Positions 6,401-14,632 of a DNA stretch of 31,557 nt are shown here, in pieces (the stretch's first letter is position 1; every line of letters begins with the position of its first letter). Both the position numbers and the translations under genes were made by a program. The notes under the pieces were generated by a model. That model saw nothing but the letters and a program-made list of their open reading frames with translations. It searched no databases and was not told the origin of the DNA. Origin of the DNA: Pseudomonadota bacterium (GTDB lineage Bacteria > Pseudomonadota > Gammaproteobacteria > Xanthomonadales > Xanthomonadaceae); the NCBI GenBank assembly GCA_023386795.1, contig JAEWJB010000126.1, forward strand, positions 1-31,557, read 5' to 3'.

Positions 6401-9400
6401 TCAGTAGTCCAGCGACACCACCAACTGCGCGTAACGCGGCGCCTGGAAGCTCTCCGGATACAGGAACAGGTCGTTCGGGCTGCCGATGGCGCCTTCGTAT
6501 TCCTGGTTTACAGACAACTTCTTCTGCTGGTTGGTCAGGTTGTACACGGCGAACTTCACCTTGAGGTTCGTCTCGTTGAAGGACTTCAGCCACGTCACGC
6601 TCGCGCCGAGTTCATAGCTCCACGGCAGCCGACCATAGCCGCCGCGTGCGTTGTGCGCGTAGACACGTTCTGCGGAGAAGTCGGAGTCGCAGTTCTCCAC
6701 GCATACGTAATAGCTGTGGTACGCGGTGCTGTCATACGGGTTGCCGACACCGAAGCCGGTGATCGGACCACCCGAACGCGCATCGAGCGTGGCGCCGACC
6801 AGCCAGTTGTCGGTAATGGCATAGGCGCCGCGCAGCTTGAACTGGTGGCGACGGTCGTTGGAGAGATAGCCGTAGCCGTTGTAGTTCACCCACGGGTCGT
6901 CGAAGTTCTCGGTGCGGCCGGTGTCGGCGAAGTCAGTATCCGAGTTCACCGGGCCTTCGGCATTACCGCGACCGTAGGCCAGGGTGTAGGAGGCATTCAT
7001 CGACCACTTGCCGTCCCACGCGCGGTCCAGTTGCAGTTCCAGCGCCTTGTAGTCGCGCTTGGGCTTCTCCCAGCCACGCTGGCCGATGTAGGTCATGATG
7101 GGGTCGCCATCGGCATCCAGACCGTCCTGGCGGTACATCGCCCAGCCTTCCTTCGCGGTATCCACCGTGACCCAGCCGTCGGCGTCGCCATCGCAATTGG
7201 TGTCGCCCCACACGGTGACCTTCTTGCCCGGGTTGGCCATTACCCAGCCGATGTAGCCATCCGGCCCGCAGGCGCCGGTGGCGCTGATCTCCATGTCGTC
7301 GATGGCGTTGTGCAGCTTGCGGTAGATGCCGCGCACGCCGTACGACCACGCCTCGTTGATCGACTGCTGGAAGCCCAGGATCGCCTCGTCCTGGTAGACC
7401 GGGTCCATGTCGCGGTCCACTTCCGAGCGCAGGTCGCCGACCGTGCCGTCGCCCTGCGAGTCGTCCACCGGGCCGATCTGCGCGCCGAGCACCGGCACCT
7501 GGTACTGCGAGCCATTGAGCTCGCGCGTTTCCCATCCGGCCAGCGCGTAGTAGGTGCGCTCGTCGAGCAGGCCGCCGGCCTGCTTGATGTTGATGACGTT
7601 GGCCACCGGCAGGAAGTAGCGGCCGACGTTGCCGAACAGCTTCATCGTGCCGTCGCCCTTGATGTCCCATGAGGCACCGAAGCGCGGGGCAACCATGTCG
7701 TCCATCTTGATGTAGCTGCGGCCTTCCGAATCCTTGTTGTCGAACGCTTCCAGGCGCAGGCCGATGTTGAGCAGCAGGTTCGGGGTGACCGACCAGTTGT
7801 CTTCCAGGTAATAGGCCGAGTTGTCCGTTTCGAACGTGCCGGCGATCTCGTAGCGGCGCGCACGCACGTAGGCGGTGGTGCCGGCCGGCACCTGGCCGCC
7901 GTTGACCAGCGTGGCGCCCGGCGTGGTCCTGTAGACGTTGTAGTAGAAGCCGCCCGGGCCGGGATACATGCGCTCGTAGTCGGAGGTGTTCTCCTCGCGG
8001 TCCAGGCCGAAGCGCAGCAGGTGGTCGCCCAGGGTCCACTCGAAGTCCAGGCGGCCGGCCTTGCGTTCGTCCTCGCGTGATTCCACCGCCGAGTTGGTGG
8101 TGCAGCCCAGCGGAATGCCCGCCGGTGCGATGCCGGCCTCGGACACCACGCGGTTGCATTCGATGTCGGTCTGGCTGTAGTTGGCGTAGTCGCGCGTGTT
8201 GCGGCCGACCATCGCCTTCATGGCGAAGGTATCGGTGAGGTGGCCGTTGTAGGTCAGCGCGTAGTTGTCGCCGCCGGTATCGGTGAAGATGGTGTTGGTC
8301 TGGCTGCCTCGCGTACCGGTGACGTAGTCGTAGCGATAGACATCGGCCACGTTCTGGTTGCTGTCGGAGAAGCCGAGCAGCGACAGGCTGTGGTTGTCGG
8401 TGATCTGCCAGTCCAGCTTCCCGCCCCAGAAGCCGTCGTCAGCCTTGCCGTTGTTGAACGTGGAACCGTCATTGCTGGTGCTGAAGGCGCGATTGTCGCG
8501 CGCCTCGTACATGCCGAAGAAGAACAGGCGGTCCTTCACGATCGCACCCGAGCCCCAGACGTTGAGCTTGTTGTGGGTGCCGCCGTCATGGCTGGAGATG
8601 ATGTAAGGGTCGCCGTTGGGCAGGTAGTAATCCTTGCCGCTCGATCCCCAGGCACTGGGCTCGGCGGTGAGTTCGGCACCGGCATGGAACTCGTTGGTAC
8701 CCGAGCGCGTCACCGCATTGATCACACCGCCAGTGGTGCGGCCGTACTCGACCGAGTAACCGCCGGTCTTGACCTGGAATTCCTGGAAGAACGCGAACGG
8801 CGCCGAGGAGAAGCCCACGCGGTTGTAGAAATCGGTGACGTTCAGGCCATCGATGTACACCGCGTTCTCGGCCACCGAGGAGCCGCCGAACGAGATGCCC
8901 TGCGCGCCCAGCGACGACTTGCCCGAGACCACGCCCGGCGCGAGCATCGCCACCGACTTGAGGTCTTGGTCCACCGGCATGCGCGCCAGGTCCTGGCGGC
9001 TGATGTTCATCGCCGACTCGGTCGAGGTGACGTCCACCATCGACACCACCTGCGGCGCGCGCACTTCCACCGCGCCGAGCGTGTTGATCGCGCCGACCGG
9101 CACGTTCACCGTGGTCGCATTGCCCAGCGTGACGACGACCTCGCCGACGGGGGTCGGCGCACCGCCGCCCACGCTCAGTTCCATCTGGTAGGTGCCCGGC
9201 GACAGCAGCGGGATGCGGTAGCTGCCATCGGCATTCACCGTGGTGGAACGGGCAAAACCCGTTTGCGGGTTGCGTACCGTGACCGTGGCGCCGCTGAGCT
9301 TCTGTCCGCCCTCGGTGACCAGCCGGCCGGTAACGGCGCCGTCCTGGGCCAGGGCCATCGGCGCGATCGATCCCAGACACGCCGCCAACGCGACGCATAG

Positions 9401-9430
9401 CGCCGCCTTCCTCACATGCTTGCCGTTCAT
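6401..9430 (-). CDS. Oar-type TonB-dependent outer membrane receptor
   Basis: The 1009-residue protein has a signal peptide (MNGKHVRKAALCVALAACLG, cleavage near ALA-QDG), a carboxypeptidase-regulatory-like beta domain at about 30-105 (VTGRLVTEGGQKLSGATVTV), a plug at about 125-245 (VYIDGLNVTDFYNR, TGGYSVEYGRTTGGVINAVT) and a long beta-barrel ending in an aromatic residue (YAQLVVSLDY), as expected for outer membrane insertion. This layout is that of Oar/CarboxypepD_reg TonB receptors, which are numerous in xanthomonads. An Asp-rich loop with NCDGDADGW and DGLDADGDP at about 740-776 looks like a surface calcium site. The gene lies between a transglutaminase-like gene (48 bp upstream) and a serine hydrolase (59 bp downstream). 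Peptidoglycan-derived peptides are an inferred, not proven, substrate. Confidence 0.93.
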   Translation of the reverse strand: MNGKHVRKAALCVALAACLGSIAPMALAQDGAVTGRLVTEGGQKLSGATVTVRNPQTGFARSTTVNADGSYRIPLLSPGTYQMELSVGGGAPTPVGEVVVTLGNATTVNVPVGAINTLGAVEVRAPQVVSMVDVTSTESAMNISRQDLARMPVDQDLKSVAMLAPGVVSGKSSLGAQGISFGGSSVAENAVYIDGLNVTDFYNRVGFSSAPFAFFQEFQVKTGGYSVEYGRTTGGVINAVTRSGTNEFHAGAELTAEPSAWGSSGKDYYLPNGDPYIISSHDGGTHNKLNVWGSGAIVKDRLFFFGMYEARDNRAFSTSNDGSTFNNGKADDGFWGGKLDWQITDNHSLSLLGFSDSNQNVADVYRYDYVTGTRGSQTNTIFTDTGGDNYALTYNGHLTDTFAMKAMVGRNTRDYANYSQTDIECNRVVSEAGIAPAGIPLGCTTNSAVESREDERKAGRLDFEWTLGDHLLRFGLDREENTSDYERMYPGPGGFYYNVYRTTPGATLVNGGQVPAGTTAYVRARRYEIAGTFETDNSAYYLEDNWSVTPNLLLNIGLRLEAFDNKDSEGRSYIKMDDMVAPRFGASWDIKGDGTMKLFGNVGRYFLPVANVINIKQAGGLLDERTYYALAGWETRELNGSQYQVPVLGAQIGPVDDSQGDGTVGDLRSEVDRDMDPVYQDEAILGFQQSINEAWSYGVRGIYRKLHNAIDDMEISATGACGPDGYIGWVMANPGKKVTVWGDTNCDGDADGWVTVDTAKEGWAMYRQDGLDADGDPIMTYIGQRGWEKPKRDYKALELQLDRAWDGKWSMNASYTLAYGRGNAEGPVNSDTDFADTGRTENFDDPWVNYNGYGYLSNDRRHQFKLRGAYAITDNWLVGATLDARSGGPITGFGVGNPYDSTAYHSYYVCVENCDSDFSAERVYAHNARGGYGRLPWSYELGASVTWLKSFNETNLKVKFAVYNLTNQQKKLSVNQEYEGAIGSPNDLFLYPESFQAPRYAQLVVSLDY

Positions 9431-9478
9431 CCCCTGCTCTCTCCTGCAGTTCGTTGAAGTGGTGGTGGACCCGCTCCG

Positions 9479-11056
9479 TCAGCGTGCGGCGTTCGACGCG
9501 CCCTCCCGGCGCCCGGCGGCCGGCAGGATCTGCCAGTCGAAGTGGTAATCCCATTGGTCGAAATAGAGGTTGCCGCCGCGCCATTCGGCTTCGCCGCGCT
9601 GCGAGTCGACCGTCTCGGAGCGGAAATGCTGCTTGGCCGGCACCAGCGGCTGCGCGTAGTCGTCGTTGAAGACGATGCGGTAGCTGTCGAGGCCACCGAA
9701 GTAGAAGTCGCGCAGGGCCGGCTCGTCGCTATCCAGCGCGCCGGTGGTCACGTCCATCGGCACCCAGCCGTAGGGCGCCAGGTACAGCCAGCCCCAGTCG
9801 TGCAGGTTGGCGTAGCCGACGTCGTTGTCCGAGAACGTCCAGCCGGACTGCCAGCGCGCGGGAATGCCGTTCATGCGCAGCAGGGTCATCAGCAGCAGGG
9901 TCTGCTGCCCGCAATCGGCATGGCCGGCGTGCAGGGCGTAATCGCTGATGTTGGGAATGGTGGAGTACTCGCGCGCGCCGCCCCACGGGATACGGTCCAC
10001 CGCGGCGAAGAGCTTGCGGGCGATGCGGTAGGGATTGGTTTCCTCGCCGACCACCTGCCGCGAGAATTCGCGCATCGCTGGGGTGAATACGATGTGCGGC
10101 GGGCGCTCGGCCAGGTACGGCGCCAGCGCCGGGTCGTTCGGCGTGGGCTGCACGCGGGCCGGGTCGATGTCGAAATGGCGCGCGTAGATCGTCACTTCGT
10201 AACTCACCGAGAATTCGGTGGGTTTGCCGGCGATGGCCTTGCGGGTCAGGTGGGCAGTGCGCTGCAACGTGGAGGGCGGGGCGATCTGCGCGCCGCCAGG
10301 CACGCTGCCGAGATAGCGGATGTCCTCCTGCTGGCCGGGGATGGCGCGGGGGTACGGAATCCACGCCTGCACCACTTCGCCCGCCGGGACCGCGTCGGCG
10401 TTCACCGTAAGCGACTGCGTGATGCGTACGCGATGCGGCAGCAGGCTGGTCTGCCCGGGAGCGGCCTGCGCGGCGGCGATCACCGCGCGATGGTGCGGCC
10501 CGAGGTTTTCGTAGGGGCCGTCCTTCGGCGGCGGCGTGCCCGGACGCTGGCGCGCAGCGGCTTGCGCGCTGAGGCGGAACAGGTTGGAGGGCGCACGGTT
10601 GAAGTAATAACGCGTGCCGTCGATGTCGAGATGTTCCAGCAGGCCGGCACTGTCCCAGGCGGCGAACTCGTCGTCGCGCAGGTCCGGGATCGTGCGGCGA
10701 AGCTTTTCCTTGGCGGCAGCGGCATCGAGGCTGAAGTCCAGGCGCATGCGGTGCATGCGCTCGCGTTCGAATGCGTAGGCGCTGCGGGCGTCGGCATCCA
10801 GGCCCGGTGCGGCGAGCGCGGCGGTGATGTCGGCTTCGGCTTGGCGGAACTGGCCGGCGTCGATCTCCGTGCCTATCCGCTCCACCGGCACCGGTGCCTG
10901 AGCGCCCGCCGGAAGCGCGAGCAGCAGCCCGACCAGCAGGCCTCCCGCGCACGCAGGCTTCCGCGCCGCACGGACACGCGCCAAGCTGGAGTCGAGCGAA
11001 CGAGGCTGGTCAGGGCGAGAATCCACAACGACACTTCCCGGGTGAAGGTGGTTCAC
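9479..11056 (-). CDS. Exported transglutaminase-like protease/amidase
   Basis: A transglutaminase-core domain is clear in the C-terminal half: catalytic Cys382 in HADCGQQTLLL, His419 in NLHDWGWLYL and Asp435 in PMDVTTG. The N-terminal half (about 55-330) is a helical plus beta-sandwich region without a name I can give. The hydrophobic stretch GGLLVGLLLALPAGAQA (about 38-54) is a signal peptide, but the 37 residues before it make the start doubtful: GTG 11056 has no ribosome site, GTG 11026 has GGGAAG seven bases upstream, and TTG 10984 would give a normal 30-residue signal. Bacterial members of this fold are often papain-like peptidases or amidases. As first gene of the minus-strand arm next to muropeptide genes it could cleave peptide cross-links, but that is inference. 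Confidence 0.88.
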   Translation of the reverse strand: MNHLHPGSVVVDSRPDQPRSLDSSLARVRAARKPACAGGLLVGLLLALPAGAQAPVPVERIGTEIDAGQFRQAEADITAALAAPGLDADARSAYAFERERMHRMRLDFSLDAAAAKEKLRRTIPDLRDDEFAAWDSAGLLEHLDIDGTRYYFNRAPSNLFRLSAQAAARQRPGTPPPKDGPYENLGPHHRAVIAAAQAAPGQTSLLPHRVRITQSLTVNADAVPAGEVVQAWIPYPRAIPGQQEDIRYLGSVPGGAQIAPPSTLQRTAHLTRKAIAGKPTEFSVSYEVTIYARHFDIDPARVQPTPNDPALAPYLAERPPHIVFTPAMREFSRQVVGEETNPYRIARKLFAAVDRIPWGGAREYSTIPNISDYALHAGHADCGQQTLLLMTLLRMNGIPARWQSGWTFSDNDVGYANLHDWGWLYLAPYGWVPMDVTTGALDSDEPALRDFYFGGLDSYRIVFNDDYAQPLVPAKQHFRSETVDSQRGEAEWRGGNLYFDQWDYHFDWQILPAAGRREGASNAAR

Positions 11057-11086
11057 GGTGGTGTAACACGACGAGGGCAGAGGGTC

Positions 11087-11129
11087 AATAATTTATTCTT
11101 GCAATGAAGCGCCAAAGGAATAAATATTC
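11087..11129. promoter_or_regulatory. Divergent promoter region with paired AT-rich palindromes (candidate operator)
   Basis: The 99-bp spacer between the divergent arms contains AATAATTTATTC (11087-11098) and GAATAAATATTC (11118-11129). The reverse complement of the first is GAATAAATTATT, so both sites share GAATAAAT and face each other. Their centres are about 31 bp apart, near three helical turns. The surrounding DNA is very GC-rich, which makes them stand out. A weak plus-strand promoter (TTGCAA 11099-11104, TAAATA 11121-11126, 16-bp gap) overlaps them. A regulator of the RpiR type is encoded 2.6 kb away in the same locus and is the natural candidate to bind here. Confidence 0.5.
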
Positions 11130-11155
11130 TTGAACGTTTCTCGGGGAGTCTGCCG

Positions 11156-12601
11156 ATGAGGGTCCTTCCGCGCGCTGTCGCGCGCCGTTTCCTTTTGCCG
11201 CACGGCGCCGCCGCAGTCCTGGCCCTGTGCGTGGGCGCGGCGAGCGCCTTTGCCGCCCCGCCCGCCGTCCCCACCGACCCGGTCACCGGCGTGGTCGGCG
11301 TACGACCGCAACAGCTTTCACCGGACTACTGGATCGCCCGCCAGCCGCAGCCGGACCGCGTGATCCTCGACACCGCCGGCATCGCCGCGCAGAACGCGCG
11401 CATGCGTGCGCAGGACAAGGCGATCCACGACCTGCACGCCCTGCCGGCGTCGCTGCCGGCCAGTTTCGTGCGTGACGAAATCGACCAGCTTTCGGTCCGC
11501 CCGCAGCGCCCGCTTTATGACGTGCACGGCCAGCCGATCGACACCGCGCGGCTGGACGCCTTCGTGGCCAACCTCGCGCGCTACGCGATTCCCGCCCAGC
11601 GCCCGCTGCAATACGGGCTGGTGACGCGCCGGGCCGCGCTGCGCACCTTCCCGACCGACACGCGCGTCTTCAGCAGCACCGACGACACCGATATCGACCG
11701 CTTCCAGGAATCGGCGCTGTTCCCCGGCGATGCGGTCGCCGTGCTGCACGAAAGCGCCGACGGCCGCTGGCTGTTCGTCGCCAGCGAGCGCTACAACGCA
11801 TGGATCGAGAAGACCGCCGTCGCCACCGGCCCGGCCGAACAGGTGTTCGGCTACGGCGCGCACGGACCGTACCGCGTGGTCACCGGCGCGACGGCCTTCA
11901 CCGCCTATACGCCGGAACAGCCGCAGGTCTCGCGGCTGCAACTGGACATGGGTGTGCGCGTGCCCCTGCTCGCCGACTGGCCGCCGCAGGACGCGGTGAA
12001 CGGCCAGCATCCGTACACCGCCTGGGTGATCCAGTTGCCGATCCGCAAGGCCGACGGCAGCCTCGACCTGGTGCCCGCGCTCCTGCCGCGCACCGCCGAC
12101 ACCGCACCGGACTACCTGCCGCTGACCCCGCGCCATCTCATCACCCAGGCCTTCAAGTTCCTCGGCGAACGCTATGGTTGGGGTCATTCCTACGACACCC
12201 GCGATTGCAGCGGCTTTGTCTCCGAGATCTATCGCAGCTTCGGCATACTGATGCCGCGCAACACGAGCGCACAGGCGGTGAGCCCGGCGCTGGACCGCAT
12301 CGCGTTCGACAAGGGCGACGGCAGCGCCAAGCGGCTGGCCGCCGTGCGCGAATTGCAGGTCGGCGACCTGGTCTACATCCCCGGCCACGTCATGGTGACG
12401 CTGGGCCACGACCAGGGCCTGGCCTACATGATCCACGACACCGCCGGCGGCGGCTGGGCCGGCCCGGATGGCAAGCGCCTGTCGGCCCACCTCAACGGCG
12501 TGTCGGTCACGCCGCTGGAGCCGATGCTCGCCAGCGACACCGTGACCTACGTCGACCGCATCACCAACATCCAGCGCATCCGCCCGCGGAAACCCGAATG
12601 A
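11156..12601 (+). CDS. Exported SH3-NlpC/P60 endopeptidase (gamma-D-glutamyl peptidase, YkfC-like)
   Basis: The 481-residue protein starts at ATG 11156 with GGGGAG seven bases upstream. It has a signal peptide (cleavage near AFA-AP), an N-terminal helical region to about 140, two SH3-type domains at about 150-225 and 235-310, and an NlpC/P60 domain at about 325-470. The catalytic triad is visible: Cys351 in DTRDCSGFVSEIYRSFG, His411 in GHVMVTLG and His427 in MIHD. This SH3-SH3-NlpC/P60 layout is that of YkfC and Bacteroides/Nostoc relatives, which cut L-Ala-gamma-D-Glu from DAP in free stem peptides with an N-terminal L-Ala. The stop overlaps the ATG of the dipeptide epimerase (ATGA), whose substrate is exactly the dipeptide this enzyme releases. 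Confidence 0.92.
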   Translation: MRVLPRAVARRFLLPHGAAAVLALCVGAASAFAAPPAVPTDPVTGVVGVRPQQLSPDYWIARQPQPDRVILDTAGIAAQNARMRAQDKAIHDLHALPASLPASFVRDEIDQLSVRPQRPLYDVHGQPIDTARLDAFVANLARYAIPAQRPLQYGLVTRRAALRTFPTDTRVFSSTDDTDIDRFQESALFPGDAVAVLHESADGRWLFVASERYNAWIEKTAVATGPAEQVFGYGAHGPYRVVTGATAFTAYTPEQPQVSRLQLDMGVRVPLLADWPPQDAVNGQHPYTAWVIQLPIRKADGSLDLVPALLPRTADTAPDYLPLTPRHLITQAFKFLGERYGWGHSYDTRDCSGFVSEIYRSFGILMPRNTSAQAVSPALDRIAFDKGDGSAKRLAAVRELQVGDLVYIPGHVMVTLGHDQGLAYMIHDTAGGGWAGPDGKRLSAHLNGVSVTPLEPMLASDTVTYVDRITNIQRIRPRKPE

Positions 12602-13695
12602 AGATCACCGATATCCAGCTCGGCATGCTGCGCGTGCCGTTGAAGACCCCGTTCAAGACCGCACTGCGCACCGTGGAGACGGTGGAGGACGTGGTGGTAT
12701 TGATCCACACCGACACCGGCCACACCGGCTACGGCGAAGCACCGGCCACCGCGCCGATCACCGGCGATACCCTCGGCTCGATCATCGAGGCGATCCACCG
12801 CTTCATCGGCCCACGCCTGATCGGCCAGGAGATCGCCAATCTCAACCGCCTCAGCACGCTCATCCAGACCTCGATGGAGCGCAACACCAGCGCCAAGGCG
12901 GCGGTGGAGATCGCCGTGTACGACCTGTGGGCGCAGCTGCACAACGCGCCGCTGTACCAGATGCTCGGCGGCGGTGATCCGGTGATCACCACCGACATCA
13001 CCATCAGCGTGGACTACATCGACAAGATGGTGGCCGATTCGCTCTCGGCCATCGACCGCGGTTTCGAATCGCTGAAGATCAAGGTGGGCAAGGATATCGG
13101 GCTGGACATCGAGCGGGTCAAGGCGATCCACGCGGCCGTGGAGGGCCGCGCCCTGCTGCGCCTGGACGCCAACCAGGGCTGGACCGCCAAGCAGGCCGTG
13201 CACGCGATGCGCACGCTGGAGGAAGCCGGCGTGGTCCTCGAACTGCTGGAACAGCCGGTGAAGGCCTCCGACATCGACGGGCTGAAGTACGTGACCGACC
13301 GCGTCAACACGCCGGTGATGGCCGACGAAAGCGTCTTCGCCCCCTCGCAGGTGTTCGACCTGATCCAGCGCCGCGCCGCGGACATCATCAATATCAAGTT
13401 GATGAAGACCGGCGGCATCGCCAATGCCATCCGCATCGCCGATATCGCCCAGCTGTACGGCGTGCCGTGCATGATCGGCTGCATGATCGAATCGAGCATC
13501 AGCGTGGCGGCGGCAGTGCACGTGGCGGTGGCCAAGTCCGATGCGATCACCAAGGTGGACCTGGACGGCCCTTCGCTGGGCCTGTTCAACCCCGTCGAAG
13601 GTGGGGTGATCTTCAACGAATCGGAGATCACCATCACCGATGCGCCTGGGCTGGGCATCCGCGAGATCCGCGGGCTCGAGCTACTGGACCTGTAA
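12598..13695 (+). CDS. ykfB: L-Ala-D/L-Glu (dipeptide) epimerase, enolase superfamily
   Basis: The 365-residue product has the muconate-lactonizing subgroup active site in order: LKIKVG (Lys160, Lys162), RLDANQGW (Asp190), LEQP (Glu218), ADES (Asp243), NIKLMKTGG (Lys267) and DLDGP (Asp321-x-Asp323). The DxD pair near the C-terminus is the signature for binding the dipeptide alpha-amino group in L-Ala-D/L-Glu epimerases. The reaction turns L-Ala-D-Glu from murein into L-Ala-L-Glu, which normal peptidases can digest. It has no signal peptide, so it is cytoplasmic. The start at 12598 overlaps the upstream stop by 4 bases, giving strong translational coupling with the NlpC/P60 gene. Other specificities in this subgroup exist, but the neighbour argues for the murein dipeptide. 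Confidence 0.93.
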   Translation: MKITDIQLGMLRVPLKTPFKTALRTVETVEDVVVLIHTDTGHTGYGEAPATAPITGDTLGSIIEAIHRFIGPRLIGQEIANLNRLSTLIQTSMERNTSAKAAVEIAVYDLWAQLHNAPLYQMLGGGDPVITTDITISVDYIDKMVADSLSAIDRGFESLKIKVGKDIGLDIERVKAIHAAVEGRALLRLDANQGWTAKQAVHAMRTLEEAGVVLELLEQPVKASDIDGLKYVTDRVNTPVMADESVFAPSQVFDLIQRRAADIINIKLMKTGGIANAIRIADIAQLYGVPCMIGCMIESSISVAAAVHVAVAKSDAITKVDLDGPSLGLFNPVEGGVIFNESEITITDAPGLGIREIRGLELLDL

Positions 13696-13699
13696 GGCT

Positions 13700-13728
13700 T
13701 TGCTTTGTCGTCCGGCGCGCCCTAGATT
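13700..13728 (+). promoter_or_regulatory. Possible internal sigma70-type promoter before the RpiR-type gene
   Basis: TTGCTT (13700-13705) and TAGATT (13723-13728) are separated by 17 bp, and lie 37 bp upstream of the regulator's ATG in the only sizeable gap of the plus-strand arm. Both hexamers are partial matches, so this is a candidate that could give the regulator its own basal transcription. Confidence 0.35.
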
Positions 13729-13764
13729 CCACTGCAAGCATCCACAGGCCCAGCACCGCCCTCC

Positions 13765-14616
13765 ATGCCGCCCCTGCTGAAGATCCGCTCCGAACGCGAC
13801 AGCATGTCGGCTATCGAACGCCGCATTGCCGACTTCATCCTCGACAATGCCCACCTGTTGCGCGACTACTCGTCCCAGCAGCTGGCCAGCGCGCTGGGCA
13901 TCAGCCAGTCGTCGGTGGTGAAGTTCAGCCAGAAGCTCGGCTTCAAGGGCTATCCGGACCTGAAGTATTCGGTGGGCGAAGCGGTGGCGCGCGCCGGCAA
14001 CGGCCAGGCCGAGGCCGCGCGCCAGCCGGCCGCCACCGGGGATGCCTATGCCGCCCTGGACCAGGCGCTGCGCGCCAGCAAGGCCGCCGCGGAGGAAGAG
14101 ACGCGCCTGCTCAACCCGCGCGCGGACGTGGAGACCATCGTCGGCCTGCTCGACCAGGCGCCCAAGGTCTTCGTCTGCGGCCTGGGCGACGATGGCGTGT
14201 ACGCGCGCGAGTTCGCCATGCGGCTGTCCCTGCTCGGCGTGCTCACCGTGCACCATGCCGATCCGATCCTGCTGATCTCCAACCTCTCGGCGGTGCGCCC
14301 CGGGGACGTGCTGCTGATGTTCTCCGAGTTCGGGCAGATGCCGCAGCTGGGGCACGCCGCGCGCGAGTTCCAGGGAGCCGGCGGCAAGCTGGTATCGATC
14401 ACCCGCCACACCGCCAACCCACTGCGCGCGATGGCCGATGCCTCGCTGGCGATCTCCGCGCACGATCCGGCACCGCATATCGAACAGTTGCTGTACCGTT
14501 CCTCCCTGCAGTACCTGCTCGACTTCGTCTTCGTGCTGCTGTGCCAGAGCAACCCGGAACGGCACCGCCAGCTTGCGCACAACCTGGAGCGGGTGCAGCA
14601 CCTGCTCGCCTCCTGA
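13765..14616 (+). CDS. MurR/RpiR-family transcriptional regulator
   Basis: The 283-residue protein has the RpiR HTH at the N-terminus (about 1-75; YSSQQLASALGISQSSVVKF is the recognition region) and a SIS domain at about 125-260 (VFVCGLGDDGVYAREFAMRL). Family members sense phosphosugars such as MurNAc-6-phosphate. Here the two usual serine/threonine-rich ligand loops are altered: GLGDDG replaces the common GxGxS, and MFSEFGQMPQ (about 185-194) replaces S-x-S-G-x-T. The effector may therefore not be a phosphosugar. The position inside a muropeptide locus suggests it controls both arms from the divergent spacer. No ribosome site is obvious before ATG 13765; the next ATG at 13804 would cut into the HTH. 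Confidence 0.9.
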   Translation: MPPLLKIRSERDSMSAIERRIADFILDNAHLLRDYSSQQLASALGISQSSVVKFSQKLGFKGYPDLKYSVGEAVARAGNGQAEAARQPAATGDAYAALDQALRASKAAAEEETRLLNPRADVETIVGLLDQAPKVFVCGLGDDGVYAREFAMRLSLLGVLTVHHADPILLISNLSAVRPGDVLLMFSEFGQMPQLGHAAREFQGAGGKLVSITRHTANPLRAMADASLAISAHDPAPHIEQLLYRSSLQYLLDFVFVLLCQSNPERHRQLAHNLERVQHLLAS

Positions 14617-14632
14617 CCCAGGAATCCTGCCA

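Noticed and set aside
11800..12597. In-frame upstream extension of the dipeptide epimerase, as a possible fusion
   Set aside because: The extension is an Arg/Ala/Pro-rich shadow of the NlpC/P60 gene. ATG 12598 overlapping the upstream stop is a normal coupled start.
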